In this document: piece after piece, positions 47,866 through 56,993 of the stretch | Position numbering within the stretch: position 1 is the stretch's first letter | Layout of the letters: the number at the start of each line of letters is the position of its first letter | Assembly (NCBI GenBank): GCA_003056425.1 | Contig: PYVY01000001.1 | Coordinates: forward strand, 434,001-498,000 | Reading direction: 5' to 3' | DNA from: Alteromonas indica | Lineage (GTDB): Bacteria; Pseudomonadota; Gammaproteobacteria; Enterobacterales; Alteromonadaceae | Length of the DNA: 64,000 nucleotides | Position numbers and translations under genes: made by a program | Notes under the pieces: model-generated | Seen by the model: the letters and a program-made list of their open reading frames with translations, nothing else | Told to the model about the DNA's origin: nothing | Databases searched by the model: none

Positions 47866-49182
47866 TTACTGGTTAAGTTGTTGGGTAAACTGGCCTACCG
47901 CGCCTACCACTTCTTTTGCGCCTTTTTGAATTTCAATAATGACACTGCCCGCTTCGTCCGCCAGCTCAAGGCCGCGATCGGCTTTCGTTTTACCTTGATT
48001 AACAATCGCGACTGCGTCGGCGGTGAGCGCCTGATTTTTTTGAACGACTGAGACAATCTCTTCAGTGGCTGCAGTAGTGCGCGAAGCAAGTTGCCGCACT
48101 TCATCTGCTACCACCGCAAATCCGCGCCCTTGATCGCCCGCTCGCGCCGCTTCGATAGCAGCATTTAGCGCCAATAGATTTGTTTGTTCAGCAATACTGC
48201 TTATGCTGCTGATAATAGTAGCAATTTGCTGAGACTGTTCGTCAAGCTCGCCAATGCCGGTATTGGCTTCAATCATATTTGCGGACAGTTCGTTCATTAC
48301 CGAAACCAGGTTATTAATAACCTCACTACCCTGAATGGCCACAGTATCAGTGGCTGCGGAGGTAGTATAAGCAATCTCAGCGGCATTGGAGATCGCAATT
48401 TCGCGCTCAACCTGTTCGGTGATCACCGTGGCAAACTTCACCACTTTGTAGAGTCTGCCGTAAGAATCGGTCACCGGATTATAGGAGGCCTCTAACCAGA
48501 CCACTTGCCCGGCAGCGTCAATGCGCTTGAACCGGCCGGCTTTAAAATTGCCATTGCGCAATTGCTGCCAAAACTGTTCGTATTCGGCTGAGTTAGCTTC
48601 TTCGCTATCGCAAAACATTCGATGATGTTTACCCTGAATGTGCTCCAGCTGATATCCCATACCCTGCAAAAACGGCGCATTCGCAGTAATGATAGTGCCA
48701 TCGGGATTGAACTCGATGACAGCAGTCGAGCGCTGTAATGCTTCTACTAAATTTTCGTGTTCACGAGATTGGCTAATGGTGCGGGTTAGGTCATCACAAT
48801 GAAAAGTGAAGTACAGCAGTTTACCTTCCAGGCTTTGCACAGGCTGCACTACGGCACGTAGCCATCCTTCTACGCCATCGCCTTTTTCAAATTGCACCAC
48901 CCCAGTATAATGCTGACCAAATTTGAGCGCATCGCACAACTTCTTATAGTGCGTGCTGGAGGTCGCTACCCCGGGAATAAAATCGAAAAAGTTACGTCCG
49001 ACAATATCCTGCGAAGCATAGTGTAATTCGGTGCAAAAATTATCGTTAACTGCATCGATTTTTCCGCTCGGGGTCAGCCGGCAATAAAGCATTTCATTAT
49101 CGAGACTGCTATTGATTTGTTTAATATGGTGTAGCTCTTCCTTAAGCGCCTTGATTTCCTGTTTTAGTTGGCTGTTAAACAT
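47866..49182 (-). CDS. Soluble two-PAS chemoreceptor-type protein
   Basis: 438 residues from the ATG at 49182 (AGGA six bases upstream; an in-frame ATG at 49209 adds nine residues). Coiled coil at 1-25, two PAS domains (about 30-145 and 150-265; [17 protein letters not shown] and [35 protein letters not shown]), then a short signalling domain with [27 protein letters not shown]. No TM. This PAS-PAS-MCP layout is that of BdlA-like dispersion regulators of Pseudomonas. A role in c-di-GMP or biofilm control is inference. Confidence 0.88.
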   Translation of the reverse strand: MFNSQLKQEIKALKEELHHIKQINSSLDNEMLYCRLTPSGKIDAVNDNFCTELHYASQDIVGRNFFDFIPGVATSSTHYKKLCDALKFGQHYTGVVQFEKGDGVEGWLRAVVQPVQSLEGKLLYFTFHCDDLTRTISQSREHENLVEALQRSTAVIEFNPDGTIITANAPFLQGMGYQLEHIQGKHHRMFCDSEEANSAEYEQFWQQLRNGNFKAGRFKRIDAAGQVVWLEASYNPVTDSYGRLYKVVKFATVITEQVEREIAISNAAEIAYTTSAATDTVAIQGSEVINNLVSVMNELSANMIEANTGIGELDEQSQQIATIISSISSIAEQTNLLALNAAIEAARAGDQGRGFAVVADEVRQLASRTTAATEEIVSVVQKNQALTADAVAIVNQGKTKADRGLELADEAGSVIIEIQKGAKEVVGAVGQFTQQLNQ

Positions 49183-49411
49183 GCTGCTTCCTGTAATGAC
49201 ACTTCCCACTGGCCCAAGCCAATGCGTTAGCGGTTAACCATAATCTATAAACATGAAAATAATAAGATAGACCATCGTCTATTCCTGTGTATGAAATATA
49301 AGACTATTTGTGCGTAAAAATTACGCAGCTACTTCTTAATTAATTAGAGACAGCTTCCCCAAACCCGTAAAAATAATTTAAAAACAACAAGTTAAAACAA
49401 TATTACGAAAC

Positions 49412-49427
49412 TGGCACAATATTGGCT
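49412..49427 (+). promoter_or_regulatory. Sigma54-type (-24/-12) promoter
   Basis: TGGCACAATATTGGCT: TGGCAC at -24 and TGGC at -12 with the required ten bases between GG and GC. One mismatch to TTGC in the -12 element. Reads rightward into a stretch with no ORF and a strong terminator. Confidence 0.65.
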
Positions 49428-49436
49428 TTATTTAAA

Positions 49437-49671
49437 ACAACTGTTTAAGGGTAGTGTTAAAGTCACCAGGTTTTGTGTTTCCCGTAGTGACGTTTACCGA
49501 ACAGCTGGTTGTGGCACTGGGTTATCAGACCGTGCTGTCAACTAATAGACAATTGGCGTCCCTGATGTCAAATGTTGGACTGTCGAATGGCAGTCATTCT
49601 CCCCTCGGGTCCCCCTATGACCCAATCAATACCTCTGATATTCTCCCGCCAAATGGCGGGAGCTTTTTTTT
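49437..49671 (+). ncRNA. Putative sigma54-dependent small RNA
   Basis: About 235 bases between the predicted start and a perfect terminator, with no coding frame that respects the terminator. Internal hairpins include GACTG/CAGTC (about 49577-49594) and GGGTC/GACCC (about 49605-49621). An alternative is an attenuated leader of the MFS gene 136 bases further on. No known RNA family recognised; unlike Qrr RNAs it is longer and lacks their core. Confidence 0.5.
49643..49671 (+). terminator. Strong rho-independent terminator with no upstream gene
   Basis: CTCCCGCC-AAAT-GGCGGGAG perfect 8-bp stem followed by C and eight T. The nearest annotated plus-strand gene ends 4.6 kb upstream, so it must end an unannotated RNA. 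The rest of 49183-49807 holds nothing else supported. Confidence 0.88.
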
Positions 49672-49807
49672 CGGCTCATAAAAATGATAGTTAAAAAGTG
49701 ATAAGCTGCGCGTTCACCCAGGCTATTTTTACCGCGAATACTTTTGCTACCTATGTTTAATATTGCCAACTTCCATTCAGGTTATCTGTGATAGCGATGT
49801 TCGAGCC

Positions 49808-51007
49808 ATGACCTACCCGATTCTTTTTTGTGCGTTACTTGCTACCGCTATCGGCCAAAGCGTGTTTTTGACCACGGTGCCTTCTTTAGGACGGTTAGCG
49901 GGCCTGTCCGAAATGCAGGTTGCCGTAATGATGTCAGCTTCAGCTGGGGTGTTTGCTATCGCTGCCAATATCTGGAGCCGCTATACCCAACGCTTTGGCT
50001 ATAAAAGGCTGCTGTTGACCGGCCTTACCGGCTACACTGTCGGGACCGTAATCTTTGCCACCATCTGGTGGATAGCACTGCGCCAATGGATAAGCGTGGA
50101 AGCGTTGTTCGCCGGGCTGCTGCTTAGCCGCTGTTTGCAATCTACTATCATGTCTGCCACGCCTCCTTCAGCAGTAGGCTATGTAGTGGCGATCAGTACC
50201 AGTGATGAGCGTGCAGCGGCCATCAGCAAAGTCACCTCGGGCAATAATCTGGGCCAGATCCTGGGCCCCGTATTGGCAGGTTTGTTAGTGTCGGCCGGCC
50301 TGTTAGCTCCCTATTACTTTGTTATCTTATTTACGTTGGCTGCCATAATCTTAGTGTATTGCAAATTACCGGATATTGGGGCCGGTGATCGGGCCCGCCC
50401 CCGTGCCTCGGCAAACGTACTGATGCAGCCGGTTAAAGCCTCTACTGCGCTTCTTATTACATGCTGTATCTGTTTGTTTGCGTGTATGGCAATTATGCAG
50501 CAAAGTTTGGCGTTTTTTCTGATGGACTCACAGCAGTTAACTGCGGTGGCAGCCGCGCGGGCCAGTGGGCTAGCTATGATGATGACTGCGGTTTTTTCTT
50601 TACTGATACAATTTACGCTCGTTCAGCGTCGCTGGCTCGCCCAAACTACGTTAATTTATCTGGCGTTACCCGTCACGGCACTGGCCTATACCCTGCTCTA
50701 TTTACAGCAGTCTACTGCAACATTGATGGTGGGGATGGCCCTATTGGGAGTGGGGTTAGGCGCGGCCTACCCATCGTTGGCAGCCGTTGCCACCACACGT
50801 TGTCATCCTGACAGGCAAGCTGCGGTAACCGGATTACTCACTGCTGCCCCCGCTATGGGCTACATAACCGGCCCGCCGCTTTCCGCCGCGCTATATAATT
50901 TAGAGCATCGGCTGCCATTCTTACTGGCTGCACTTTTGATGGCGGCCAGTACGCTGGCGATATGGTGGCGGTTACCTACCGCTACTAATACAAAATCTTC
51001 TACCTGA
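49808..51007 (+). CDS. Major facilitator superfamily transporter
   Basis: About 399 residues from the ATG at 49808; TTG at 49763 is a longer in-frame alternative. Twelve predicted TM segments with the MFS loop motif (NIWSRYTQRFGYKRLLLTG) between TM2 and TM3 and a second-half repeat (GVGLGAAYPSLAAVATTR). Probably a drug or metabolite efflux carrier of the DHA1 type; TM5 has NNLGQILGPVLAGLL, which resembles the antiporter motif C. No neighbour reveals the substrate. Confidence 0.88.
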   Translation: MTYPILFCALLATAIGQSVFLTTVPSLGRLAGLSEMQVAVMMSASAGVFAIAANIWSRYTQRFGYKRLLLTGLTGYTVGTVIFATIWWIALRQWISVEALFAGLLLSRCLQSTIMSATPPSAVGYVVAISTSDERAAAISKVTSGNNLGQILGPVLAGLLVSAGLLAPYYFVILFTLAAIILVYCKLPDIGAGDRARPRASANVLMQPVKASTALLITCCICLFACMAIMQQSLAFFLMDSQQLTAVAAARASGLAMMMTAVFSLLIQFTLVQRRWLAQTTLIYLALPVTALAYTLLYLQQSTATLMVGMALLGVGLGAAYPSLAAVATTRCHPDRQAAVTGLLTAAPAMGYITGPPLSAALYNLEHRLPFLLAALLMAASTLAIWWRLPTATNTKSST

Positions 51008-51081
51008 TAAACTACAGCGAAGAAAGCAGACCCACTACAGCAGGCTTTACCTTAACACTGAAGGCGCCCGCTTTAGCAGAC

Positions 51082-51564
51082 TTAAGCCTGCTGGTAGAAA
51101 AACGAAAAGAACCAGCGCGGAGTAAGCGTCATATCGAAACTTACCTGTTGTTGATTGCCCTTTTTAACTGTTTCCAGGGCATGTTCGTAAGTATGTTGGG
51201 CGGGTTGGTAGGCTACGGGCTCAGCCACATTATACCGATAGGCAAACTGCTCATGCACCTTATCATCAGCATGCTCAAATACGGGCATCGCTAACGTGCA
51301 TTTACCTTTTTCTTCATAATAGGTAATTTCATCGACGCTGACGGTATCAGCAAGATCTATCAGGGCCTGCGAGGTGGGCGTATCAGGCTGAATCGTATAC
51401 TCGTCTGCCGCCTCATTGTGGCCAATCTCGCATGCTACCGCGGCAATCATAGAGAAGGTCGCGCGGTTGTCTTTAAAATTTGACACCATAAACTCATAAC
51501 TGGGCTGCTGGCTGCATCCGCCGAGCAGTAGTGAGATTACAATGCACAAAAGAAGTTTGTACAT
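51082..51564 (-). CDS. Small lipoprotein of unknown function
   Basis: 160 residues. Lipobox LLLGGC (Cys17) after MYKLLLCIVIS. The mature part has two further Cys (VACEIG, EKGKCTLA) that may form a disulfide and ends with a Trp-Phe-rich stretch (TPRWFFSFFYQQ). No family recognised. It converges on the MFS gene, with the inverted repeat CAGCAGGCTT/AAGCCTGCTG (51041-51095) lying across its stop. Confidence 0.65.
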   Translation of the reverse strand: MYKLLLCIVISLLLGGCSQQPSYEFMVSNFKDNRATFSMIAAVACEIGHNEAADEYTIQPDTPTSQALIDLADTVSVDEITYYEEKGKCTLAMPVFEHADDKVHEQFAYRYNVAEPVAYQPAQHTYEHALETVKKGNQQQVSFDMTLTPRWFFSFFYQQA

Positions 51565-51733
51565 ATTGCGCTCTTGTGTGAGTGGGCTGTAGTTTATTTG
51601 CCCATTGTGTCAAAGACGCGAAGAAATTTCCAACCACTCTTCCTAAGGTATAATATTGCCGGCCGCTTCGCCACAACATGATGCCAATGGTGAAAGCCAT
51701 ATTAAGGGGGCTACCTCCTTCGAATAACGCCCC

Positions 51734-52978
51734 TTAGCATGCTTGTTCCAGGCTTTCGGCTAGCTGCTCAAACGGCACAGGACGCGAGAAATACCAGCCC
51801 TGAAAATAAGCCACGCCCAGCGCCTCCAGCGCCTGATACTCTTCCTGAGTTTCAATGCCTTCTGCCACAACTTCGCAGTTGAAGCTATGCGCAAAGGCCA
51901 GCAGGCCGGTGACCAGAGCCTGGCGTTTTTTATCCAGATGAATATTGCTGGCCAAACTCAGATCCAGCTTTATCACGTCAGGCTCTATTTCAAGAATATG
52001 CTTTAAGCTGGCAAAGCCAGCCCCCACATCATCGATGCATATTTTAAAGCCCCGGTCGCTCAGTGGCCGCAGAAAGGCTCGAAAACGCTGATAGTCTTTC
52101 ACCCGCACATGCTCTGTCAGTTCAATTTTCACCTGGCGGCTGTCTACCGCTTTCAGTAACTCAGGCAATAGCCCGCTTTCTACCATCTGCGGACTAACAT
52201 TTATGGAGGTTTTTACCTCAAGCCCGCGTGCCTTTGCGCTGTTTAGACGCGCCACTACGCGATGGATAATCGCAGATTCAACTTCCAGGCCCAGACCGAC
52301 TGTATCGGCATCATGCAGCCATTCATTCGGCGGTCGGTAGGGGTCGGTGTTAAACCGGGCAAGCACCTCGTAATATTCATACCGGGCACTGTGCTTGCCA
52401 TAGATTGGCTGAAATACCACTTCAATTTTATGCTGGTCAATCACATAACGGACTTGTTCGCGGGTAAGATCCTGTTTTTGCTGTTGCGCCAGTGTGCGGC
52501 CCATAACCTGCCCCACATAGGACGCGATACTATGTAACAGGTCTACATCCCGTTGACTCAGCGCGGCGTTAGGTTTGTTGTCATAACAGCATAATGCGCC
52601 ATAAGTATCGCCATTTTGTAAAGTAATCGGCACCCCAATATAAGCACCAATAGACAGTTGCCGGGTGACGCGCATATCGCGGGTTACAGGGTGTGCCATT
52701 GTATCAGGCACGATATTATCCAGCTGTCCGCAGGCAATTTTAAAACAATAGGAATTATCCAGCTGCTCAGCGCTGCCGGCTGGAATAGGCGTGGCCACGG
52801 CGCTACTGGCCTGTACTAATTCCACCCGCCGCTGGCTATCGGTAAAACGGGAGGTAAAGGCCACATCCATATTTAAAAAGCAGCGGACTGCTTCCAGTAA
52901 CATGGCTAGGTCAACAATACTACTGGATGATCCTGCTTCTGCCTGTTCTAACAGAGTCATTATATTTTGCTGTGACAT
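51734..52978 (-). CDS. GAF-EAL cyclic-di-GMP phosphodiesterase
   Basis: 414 residues. Residues 25-165 form a GAF domain (LNMDVAFTSRF, YIGVPITLQNGDTYGALCCYD) that may bind a small ligand; 175-410 form an EAL domain. Signature: YEVLARF in place of EAL, INVSP, ELTEH, CIDDVGAGFASL, IKLDLSLA and AEGIET, so the metal-binding and catalytic Glu, Asn, Asp and Lys residues are kept and activity is likely. Lowers c-di-GMP, favouring motility. No TM and no GGDEF. The neighbouring chemoreceptor genes fit a motility context. Confidence 0.9.
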   Translation of the reverse strand: MSQQNIMTLLEQAEAGSSSSIVDLAMLLEAVRCFLNMDVAFTSRFTDSQRRVELVQASSAVATPIPAGSAEQLDNSYCFKIACGQLDNIVPDTMAHPVTRDMRVTRQLSIGAYIGVPITLQNGDTYGALCCYDNKPNAALSQRDVDLLHSIASYVGQVMGRTLAQQQKQDLTREQVRYVIDQHKIEVVFQPIYGKHSARYEYYEVLARFNTDPYRPPNEWLHDADTVGLGLEVESAIIHRVVARLNSAKARGLEVKTSINVSPQMVESGLLPELLKAVDSRQVKIELTEHVRVKDYQRFRAFLRPLSDRGFKICIDDVGAGFASLKHILEIEPDVIKLDLSLASNIHLDKKRQALVTGLLAFAHSFNCEVVAEGIETQEEYQALEALGVAYFQGWYFSRPVPFEQLAESLEQAC

Positions 52979-53246
52979 GGCGTAATCCCTGACTACCGGT
53001 TACCTGTTGGTTTATCTAAGTACGGCATTACCGTGACTAAGGCCGCCCACCGTGTAATCGGCAAACAGCTGATTTAAAGAATATTTTCATCATCGTTTAT
53101 TGGTAATAAATTGCAATGAGAATTTTTTAACGCAAGCCGCCAACGTTATACCTATAACATTTACGCCCATTGCTACGGTAAACCAGAAGACCATTTATTA
53201 ATGATATTTTTTGGTATGCACCTATATACCATTTTATAGTTTTACA

Positions 53247-53358
53247 GGCTATATGCGCCAACCCGCGGTGCTATAGTTACGCCACTGATGCAGTTCATTG
53301 TTTTCAGTAACCATGTGTATTCCAATTCTTTGACCGGAGCGTTTGCTCCGGTTTTTTT
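53247..53358 (+). ncRNA. Candidate small RNA before the siderophore gene
   Basis: A promoter-like TTGGTA (53211-53216) and TATAGT (53235-53240) with 18-base spacing would start an RNA of about 110 bases ending at a strong terminator with seven T. No ORF fits between. No known family recognised. Confidence 0.4.
53333..53358 (+). terminator. Rho-independent terminator with no upstream gene
   Basis: ACCGGAGC-GTTT-GCTCCGGT stem (with tail) followed by a run of T to 53358. The nearest plus-strand gene ends at 51007, so it ends an unannotated transcript. Confidence 0.82.
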
Positions 53359-53413
53359 ATTCGCGCAATTCGAGTCAAACCCCGCTTTTCATTCTATTCT
53401 TCCACATTTATTT

Positions 53414-53432
53414 GATAATGATTCTTATTTAC
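53414..53432. promoter_or_regulatory. Fur box upstream of the siderophore-interacting protein
   Basis: GATAATGATTCTTATTTAC matches 14 of 19 positions of the Fur consensus GATAATGATAATCATTATC, 35 bases before the first siderophore gene ATG. Iron-repressed control is expected. Confidence 0.75.
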
Positions 53433-53466
53433 AATGTCATTTCTTATTTGTGGTTAAGGAATGTAC

Positions 53467-54264
53467 ATGGCGAATCAACCTAAACGCCCGCTGGTCTTGC
53501 AAGTACAGCAAACATTGTCGTTAAGTCCGTCAATGCAACGGCTAACCCTCACTGGCCCAGAGCTGGCCGACTTTCCAGAAGTAGCACCGGGTGCGTATGT
53601 AAAGCTGATGTTTACCTTCGATAACCAGCCCGTCACCTGGATCCCAGAGTCACTGCAGGAAGTTCAGTTACGCACTTACACAGTAAGGTTCGTTGACCAG
53701 GCTCAGCGCACCTTGACTATTGATATGGCGTTGCATGGTGCAGATGCCACTGCAGGGCCTGCTTCGCATTGGGCCACCCAGGCGAAACCTGGCGACAAGA
53801 TAACCGTGGGCGGGCCGGGCTCGGTAAAAGGGTTGCCCACCGGTTACGACTGGTTACTCATGGTGGGCGATATTACCGCCTTACCGGCGATAGCCAGTCA
53901 CCTTGAGCAACTCCCTGCAACGACCCAGGGCTATGCGGTAATCAAAGTTCCTGAAGACCAAGATAAAATTGAGCTGACGAAGCCACCCGCTATGCAAGTG
54001 ATATGGCATGTTGAAACGGCAGCCGTGTCGACACTAAGCGACACCGTGAGTGAATTAACCCCAGCGCCGGGTATCGTGGCCGCGTGGGCAGCGTGCGAGT
54101 TTTCTGATATGCGGGCTCTGCGCACCTTGTTTCGCCAACGCTGGAATATAAATCACGAATACCTTTATATCAGTAGTTACTGGCGCAAGGGTCGCCGTGA
54201 AGACCAGCACAAAGTTGATAAGCAGCGCGATCAGCAAGAGTGGGAAAGCCGCCAAACAGCATAG
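53467..54264 (+). CDS. Siderophore-interacting protein (ferric-siderophore reductase family)
   Basis: 265 residues. Start at the ATG at 53467 (AAGGA six bases upstream; the ATG at 53461 touches it). FAD-binding pattern LRTYTVRFVDQ, a pyrophosphate-side stretch GPASHWATQAKPGDKI, NAD(P)-type segment with WLLMVGDITALPAIASHLE and the family C-terminus YLYISSYWRKGRRE. Reduces ferric siderophores in the cytoplasm to release iron (ViuB/YqjH type). Fur box upstream. Shares its fold with the next gene. Confidence 0.9.
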   Translation: MANQPKRPLVLQVQQTLSLSPSMQRLTLTGPELADFPEVAPGAYVKLMFTFDNQPVTWIPESLQEVQLRTYTVRFVDQAQRTLTIDMALHGADATAGPASHWATQAKPGDKITVGGPGSVKGLPTGYDWLLMVGDITALPAIASHLEQLPATTQGYAVIKVPEDQDKIELTKPPAMQVIWHVETAAVSTLSDTVSELTPAPGIVAAWAACEFSDMRALRTLFRQRWNINHEYLYISSYWRKGRREDQHKVDKQRDQQEWESRQTA

Positions 54265-54341
54265 AGTGGTGAATTATCGGCCAGGTTGGTTCGATTCTGG
54301 CATATAGAACGCTATCAATACTCTTGGATAGGCGTTCACCG

Positions 54342-55127
54342 GTGACTACCTGGCAACAACTTAAAAATATGTTCAGCCCTGCCCCTGCCAACCCTGAAGC
54401 ACAGAGCTTTAGTCTTACTGTGCAAAAGGTCTCGCAGGTTGGCGCCCACGTCCGACGCATTACCTTAGGTGGCAGCGCAATACGCAAACTTCCTCAGCTT
54501 CGTTCGGGAAGCTGTATACGGTTGCTATTTGAAACAGATGGCGCCCCTTTACAACGCGCTGTCAGCTCAACCCAAACTGTCCTTGAACGCCCTTTTACCG
54601 TACGGTTTTGCGACCGCGATATGCTGTTGATCACTATTGACGTGATGCTGGGCGGCCATTTGCCCGATGGTCCAGCGCGCCGCTGGGCTAATACCGTGGC
54701 CTTGGGAGAAGCTATTCAGGTGAAAGGCCCATGGCTGTCAGCGCCGTTAAAAGACAGTACAGACTGGGTATTGCTGGCCGGGGAAGTGGCCGCTATTCCG
54801 GCCATTGCGCATCATTTAGAAGCCCTGCACCCGGCGACCCGCGGTGTGGTAGCCCTGCACAATACCGGCATGGCGGAAAATATCCTGCTGAGCAAGCCGG
54901 TAAATATGGATATTATCTGGAGTAACGGCAGATATGCTTCGTTACCTCAGCTCCTCCAGCACATCCCTCGTCTTAAAGGCACGCCAGCCGCCTGGGTTGG
55001 CGCTATGCAGCGCGATGTTTCGCCGCTTCATCAATGGCTTGAACAAGCCCTGGGGGTGCCCCAAGATGCCTTGGTGGTAACGCCCTATGACAATACCGGT
55101 CAGCCACAGGTAGCGGTGGCTGGCTAG
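54342..55127 (+). CDS. Second, divergent siderophore-interacting-type protein
   Basis: About 261 residues from the GTG at 54342; in-frame TTG at 54324 and ATG at 54369 are also possible. It is a paralog of the preceding gene: ERPFTVRFCDRD (Phe for Tyr), DGPARRWANTVALGEAIQVKGPW and WVLLAGEVAAIPAIAHHLEALHP. The C-terminal S-Y-W-R-x-G motif of SIP proteins is missing (YDNTGQPQVAVAG), so substrate or electron donor use may differ. Seventy-seven bases after the first copy, so presumably in the same Fur-controlled transcript. Confidence 0.8.
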   Translation: MTTWQQLKNMFSPAPANPEAQSFSLTVQKVSQVGAHVRRITLGGSAIRKLPQLRSGSCIRLLFETDGAPLQRAVSSTQTVLERPFTVRFCDRDMLLITIDVMLGGHLPDGPARRWANTVALGEAIQVKGPWLSAPLKDSTDWVLLAGEVAAIPAIAHHLEALHPATRGVVALHNTGMAENILLSKPVNMDIIWSNGRYASLPQLLQHIPRLKGTPAAWVGAMQRDVSPLHQWLEQALGVPQDALVVTPYDNTGQPQVAVAG

Positions 55128-55164
55128 TACTTCATTAACCCGTAAGGATACAGATACCACCATC

Positions 55165-55662
55165 ATGATTTTAACCATTCGCCCCGAACAGCCCGAAGAT
55201 ATCTCAGAGATTCGGGAAGTTATCAAGCGCGCCTTCAAAAGCGCCTCTCATAGCAATAATAAGGAGCATCACATTGTGGATGCCCTACGTGAACACGGGC
55301 AACTTTATTTATCCAGAGTGGCCGAGGTTGATGGCCAGATGATGGGACATATCGCGGTAAGCCCGGTGCGGCTTTCCAGCGGAGCTAAACACTGGTACGG
55401 CATTGGGCCGGTTTCTATTATACCAGACTATCAAAGCAAGGGCGGCGGTTCCCGGCTTATCGAAAGTACGTTACATCAACTTAGAGACAGTGGTGCTAAC
55501 GGTTGTGTACTGGTCGGCGATCCTTCTTATTATACGCGCTTCGGATTTAAGCATATCAGTACCCTGACGTGTCAGGATATTCCGCAGGGGTATTTTATGG
55601 CTATTGCGTTTAATGATCAGTGCCCGCGCGGTTCAGTAACCTATTCGGAGGCCTTTAATTAA
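55165..55662 (+). CDS. GNAT-family N-acetyltransferase
   Basis: 165 residues with the acetyl-CoA-binding motif A: WYGIGPVSIIPDYQSKGGGSRLIE (Gln/Arg-x-x-Gly-x-Gly/Ala variant) and the motif B end DPSYYTRFGFKH. This is the YhbS-like form with N-terminal ITIRPEQPEDISEIREVI. Acceptor unknown. Thirty-seven bases after the siderophore pair, possibly last of that operon. Confidence 0.87.
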   Translation: MILTIRPEQPEDISEIREVIKRAFKSASHSNNKEHHIVDALREHGQLYLSRVAEVDGQMMGHIAVSPVRLSSGAKHWYGIGPVSIIPDYQSKGGGSRLIESTLHQLRDSGANGCVLVGDPSYYTRFGFKHISTLTCQDIPQGYFMAIAFNDQCPRGSVTYSEAFN

Positions 55663-55823
55663 GCGGGTCAGAGTAAATCATAGCGGGTATAGGAAAGAGT
55701 TGGGGCAATTCCATTGCTCCATTTTTGACAGGCTGCCAGGCATAGTTGCCAGCTGTATTTTAAATGACGTTTACAATATAAAGAGTTAGTGGGTGATGGG
55801 ACAATCAGTCTATGCACCACAAC

Positions 55824-56249
55824 TTACCGGGCCACCATTTCTACCTCTGCTTGTTCGGTACTACGGGGCATTACAAACGACAACTCCATCAGCGGTTTAT
55901 CGCCATGGGTACTTTGCAGATAGTCGCTAACATAAGATATCCCCGCCAAATTATTACACGCGTTTTTGGGAGTAACATCCAAATGCGGATTATGGTGAGC
56001 AAACCAGTCCAGCATGAGGTCGGTGTCCCCATCTGACATGGCATACAGTAAATGGTACATTTTTATAAAGGCGACTTGCACCTCACTTTCGGGTGAGTCC
56101 GCCTCAAACCCGACTAATGCAGTTTCCTTTAGCGCAGGTTCACTAATGCCCAGAATTTGCGCAGCTTCTTGCGGGGTTAGCCCCAATTCTTCATAAGCCC
56201 AGGTGAACGCTTTCATTACCACAGCAGGCGGATTATGTGATTGTGTCAT
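55824..56249 (-). CDS. HTH protein with Xre/MbcA/ParS-like features
   Basis: 141 residues from the ATG at 56249, with AAGGAG seven bases upstream; the longer frame to 56327 lacks a signal. The N-terminal part reads like a small HTH (AYEELGLTPQEAAQILGISEPALKE), followed by a helical part with MYHLLYAMSDGDTDLMLDWF similar to the C-terminal ParS/MbcA domain. That family includes antitoxins of RES-type toxins, but no toxin gene is adjacent, so an orphan regulator is as likely. The tail (residues 110-141) has no assigned role. Confidence 0.5.
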   Translation of the reverse strand: MTQSHNPPAVVMKAFTWAYEELGLTPQEAAQILGISEPALKETALVGFEADSPESEVQVAFIKMYHLLYAMSDGDTDLMLDWFAHHNPHLDVTPKNACNNLAGISYVSDYLQSTHGDKPLMELSFVMPRSTEQAEVEMVAR

Positions 56250-56432
56250 GGGATGCTCCTTTATGTGGCGTGACGATACAATATCAATCACTGCTATAGC
56301 ACTGCGAAAAACGTTCCATAATTTCATTAAATGTAAAAAATACGTTAAAACACCTACTGGGCCGACCAGTGGCGGTAGATGAAAGCCCCTTCGCGCAGTG
56401 CTAAGTCAAAGCGCGTGGGGCTTCGGCAGCCA

Positions 56433-56993
56433 TTAGGCAGCCAAAATACGCGACAGTGCACTGAAAGAGGGCTGCGCGTAAATATCCAGGGGCAACCGTA
56501 AGGTGCGTGCGATATCGCTGACACTTATTACCCCACGTATTTCGTGTGCGCCACGGTCCGTTACCAGGCAATGGTGCTGGCCATTATCTTTTAAGGTTTC
56601 CACCACATCTCCGACTCTGGCATTCACCAGCTGGGCATAATCAAAACTTTGCAAGGCGGTTTTCGGTTGCATGAAATCCTGCGCAGTAAGTTCGTGTCGC
56701 TCAATACCGGATGCGACCTTCTGCAAAATACGCTGCTCGGTTAAGTCTGCCAATGTAACGATACCGGCAAACTGTTGATGTTTATCGAGCACAATTTTCA
56801 TCTTCACGTGGGAGTGCTTCATCAGACTTTCCAACGCAACCGCTGCGGTATCGTAATCAATTACCTGGGGGGTCTGTTCGGTGAAATCTGTCACTATTGA
56901 TAAGGCCGGCGAATGCAGGCTGATCTGGCGCTGCACGGTGGGCCAGGCGAGTTTGTCAATTTGTTCGGTTTTATACAGGGGTAAAGTATGCAT
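56433..56993 (-). CDS. CBS-domain protein
   Basis: 186 residues with two CBS motifs: MKIVLDKHQQFAGIVTLADLTEQRI in the first and QHHCLVTDRGAHEIRGVISVSDIAR in the second, with SPALSIVTDF and NARVGDVVETL starting them. Such pairs bind adenine nucleotides and sense energy state; no fused enzyme is present, so it probably regulates a partner. The Shine-Dalgarno (AGGAG) sits inside an AGGA-GCT-TCCT hairpin next to the ATG, and a RAPP-ending ORF lies upstream, suggesting translational control. Confidence 0.85.
   Translation of the reverse strand: MHTLPLYKTEQIDKLAWPTVQRQISLHSPALSIVTDFTEQTPQVIDYDTAAVALESLMKHSHVKMKIVLDKHQQFAGIVTLADLTEQRILQKVASGIERHELTAQDFMQPKTALQSFDYAQLVNARVGDVVETLKDNGQHHCLVTDRGAHEIRGVISVSDIARTLRLPLDIYAQPSFSALSRILAA

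Larger units (their letters stand above)
52979..53466. other. 488-base region holding a putative RNA and a Fur box
   Basis: Between the divergent EAL and siderophore-interacting genes. It contains the orphan terminator, a promoter candidate and the Fur box listed separately; the part next to the EAL gene holds nothing identifiable. Confidence 0.5.

Noticed and set aside
49454..49681. 75-residue ORF in the sigma54 RNA region
   Set aside because: It reads through the terminator hairpin and its T-run, so it cannot be a normal gene; no ribosome-binding site.
53288..53524. 78-residue ORF before the siderophore gene
   Set aside because: It runs through the terminator and Fur box and overlaps the real start of the siderophore-interacting gene.
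55824..56249. Toxin-antitoxin module at the Xre/MbcA-like gene
   Set aside because: No toxin-like ORF lies on either side (GNAT gene and CBS gene), so only an orphan regulator is supported.
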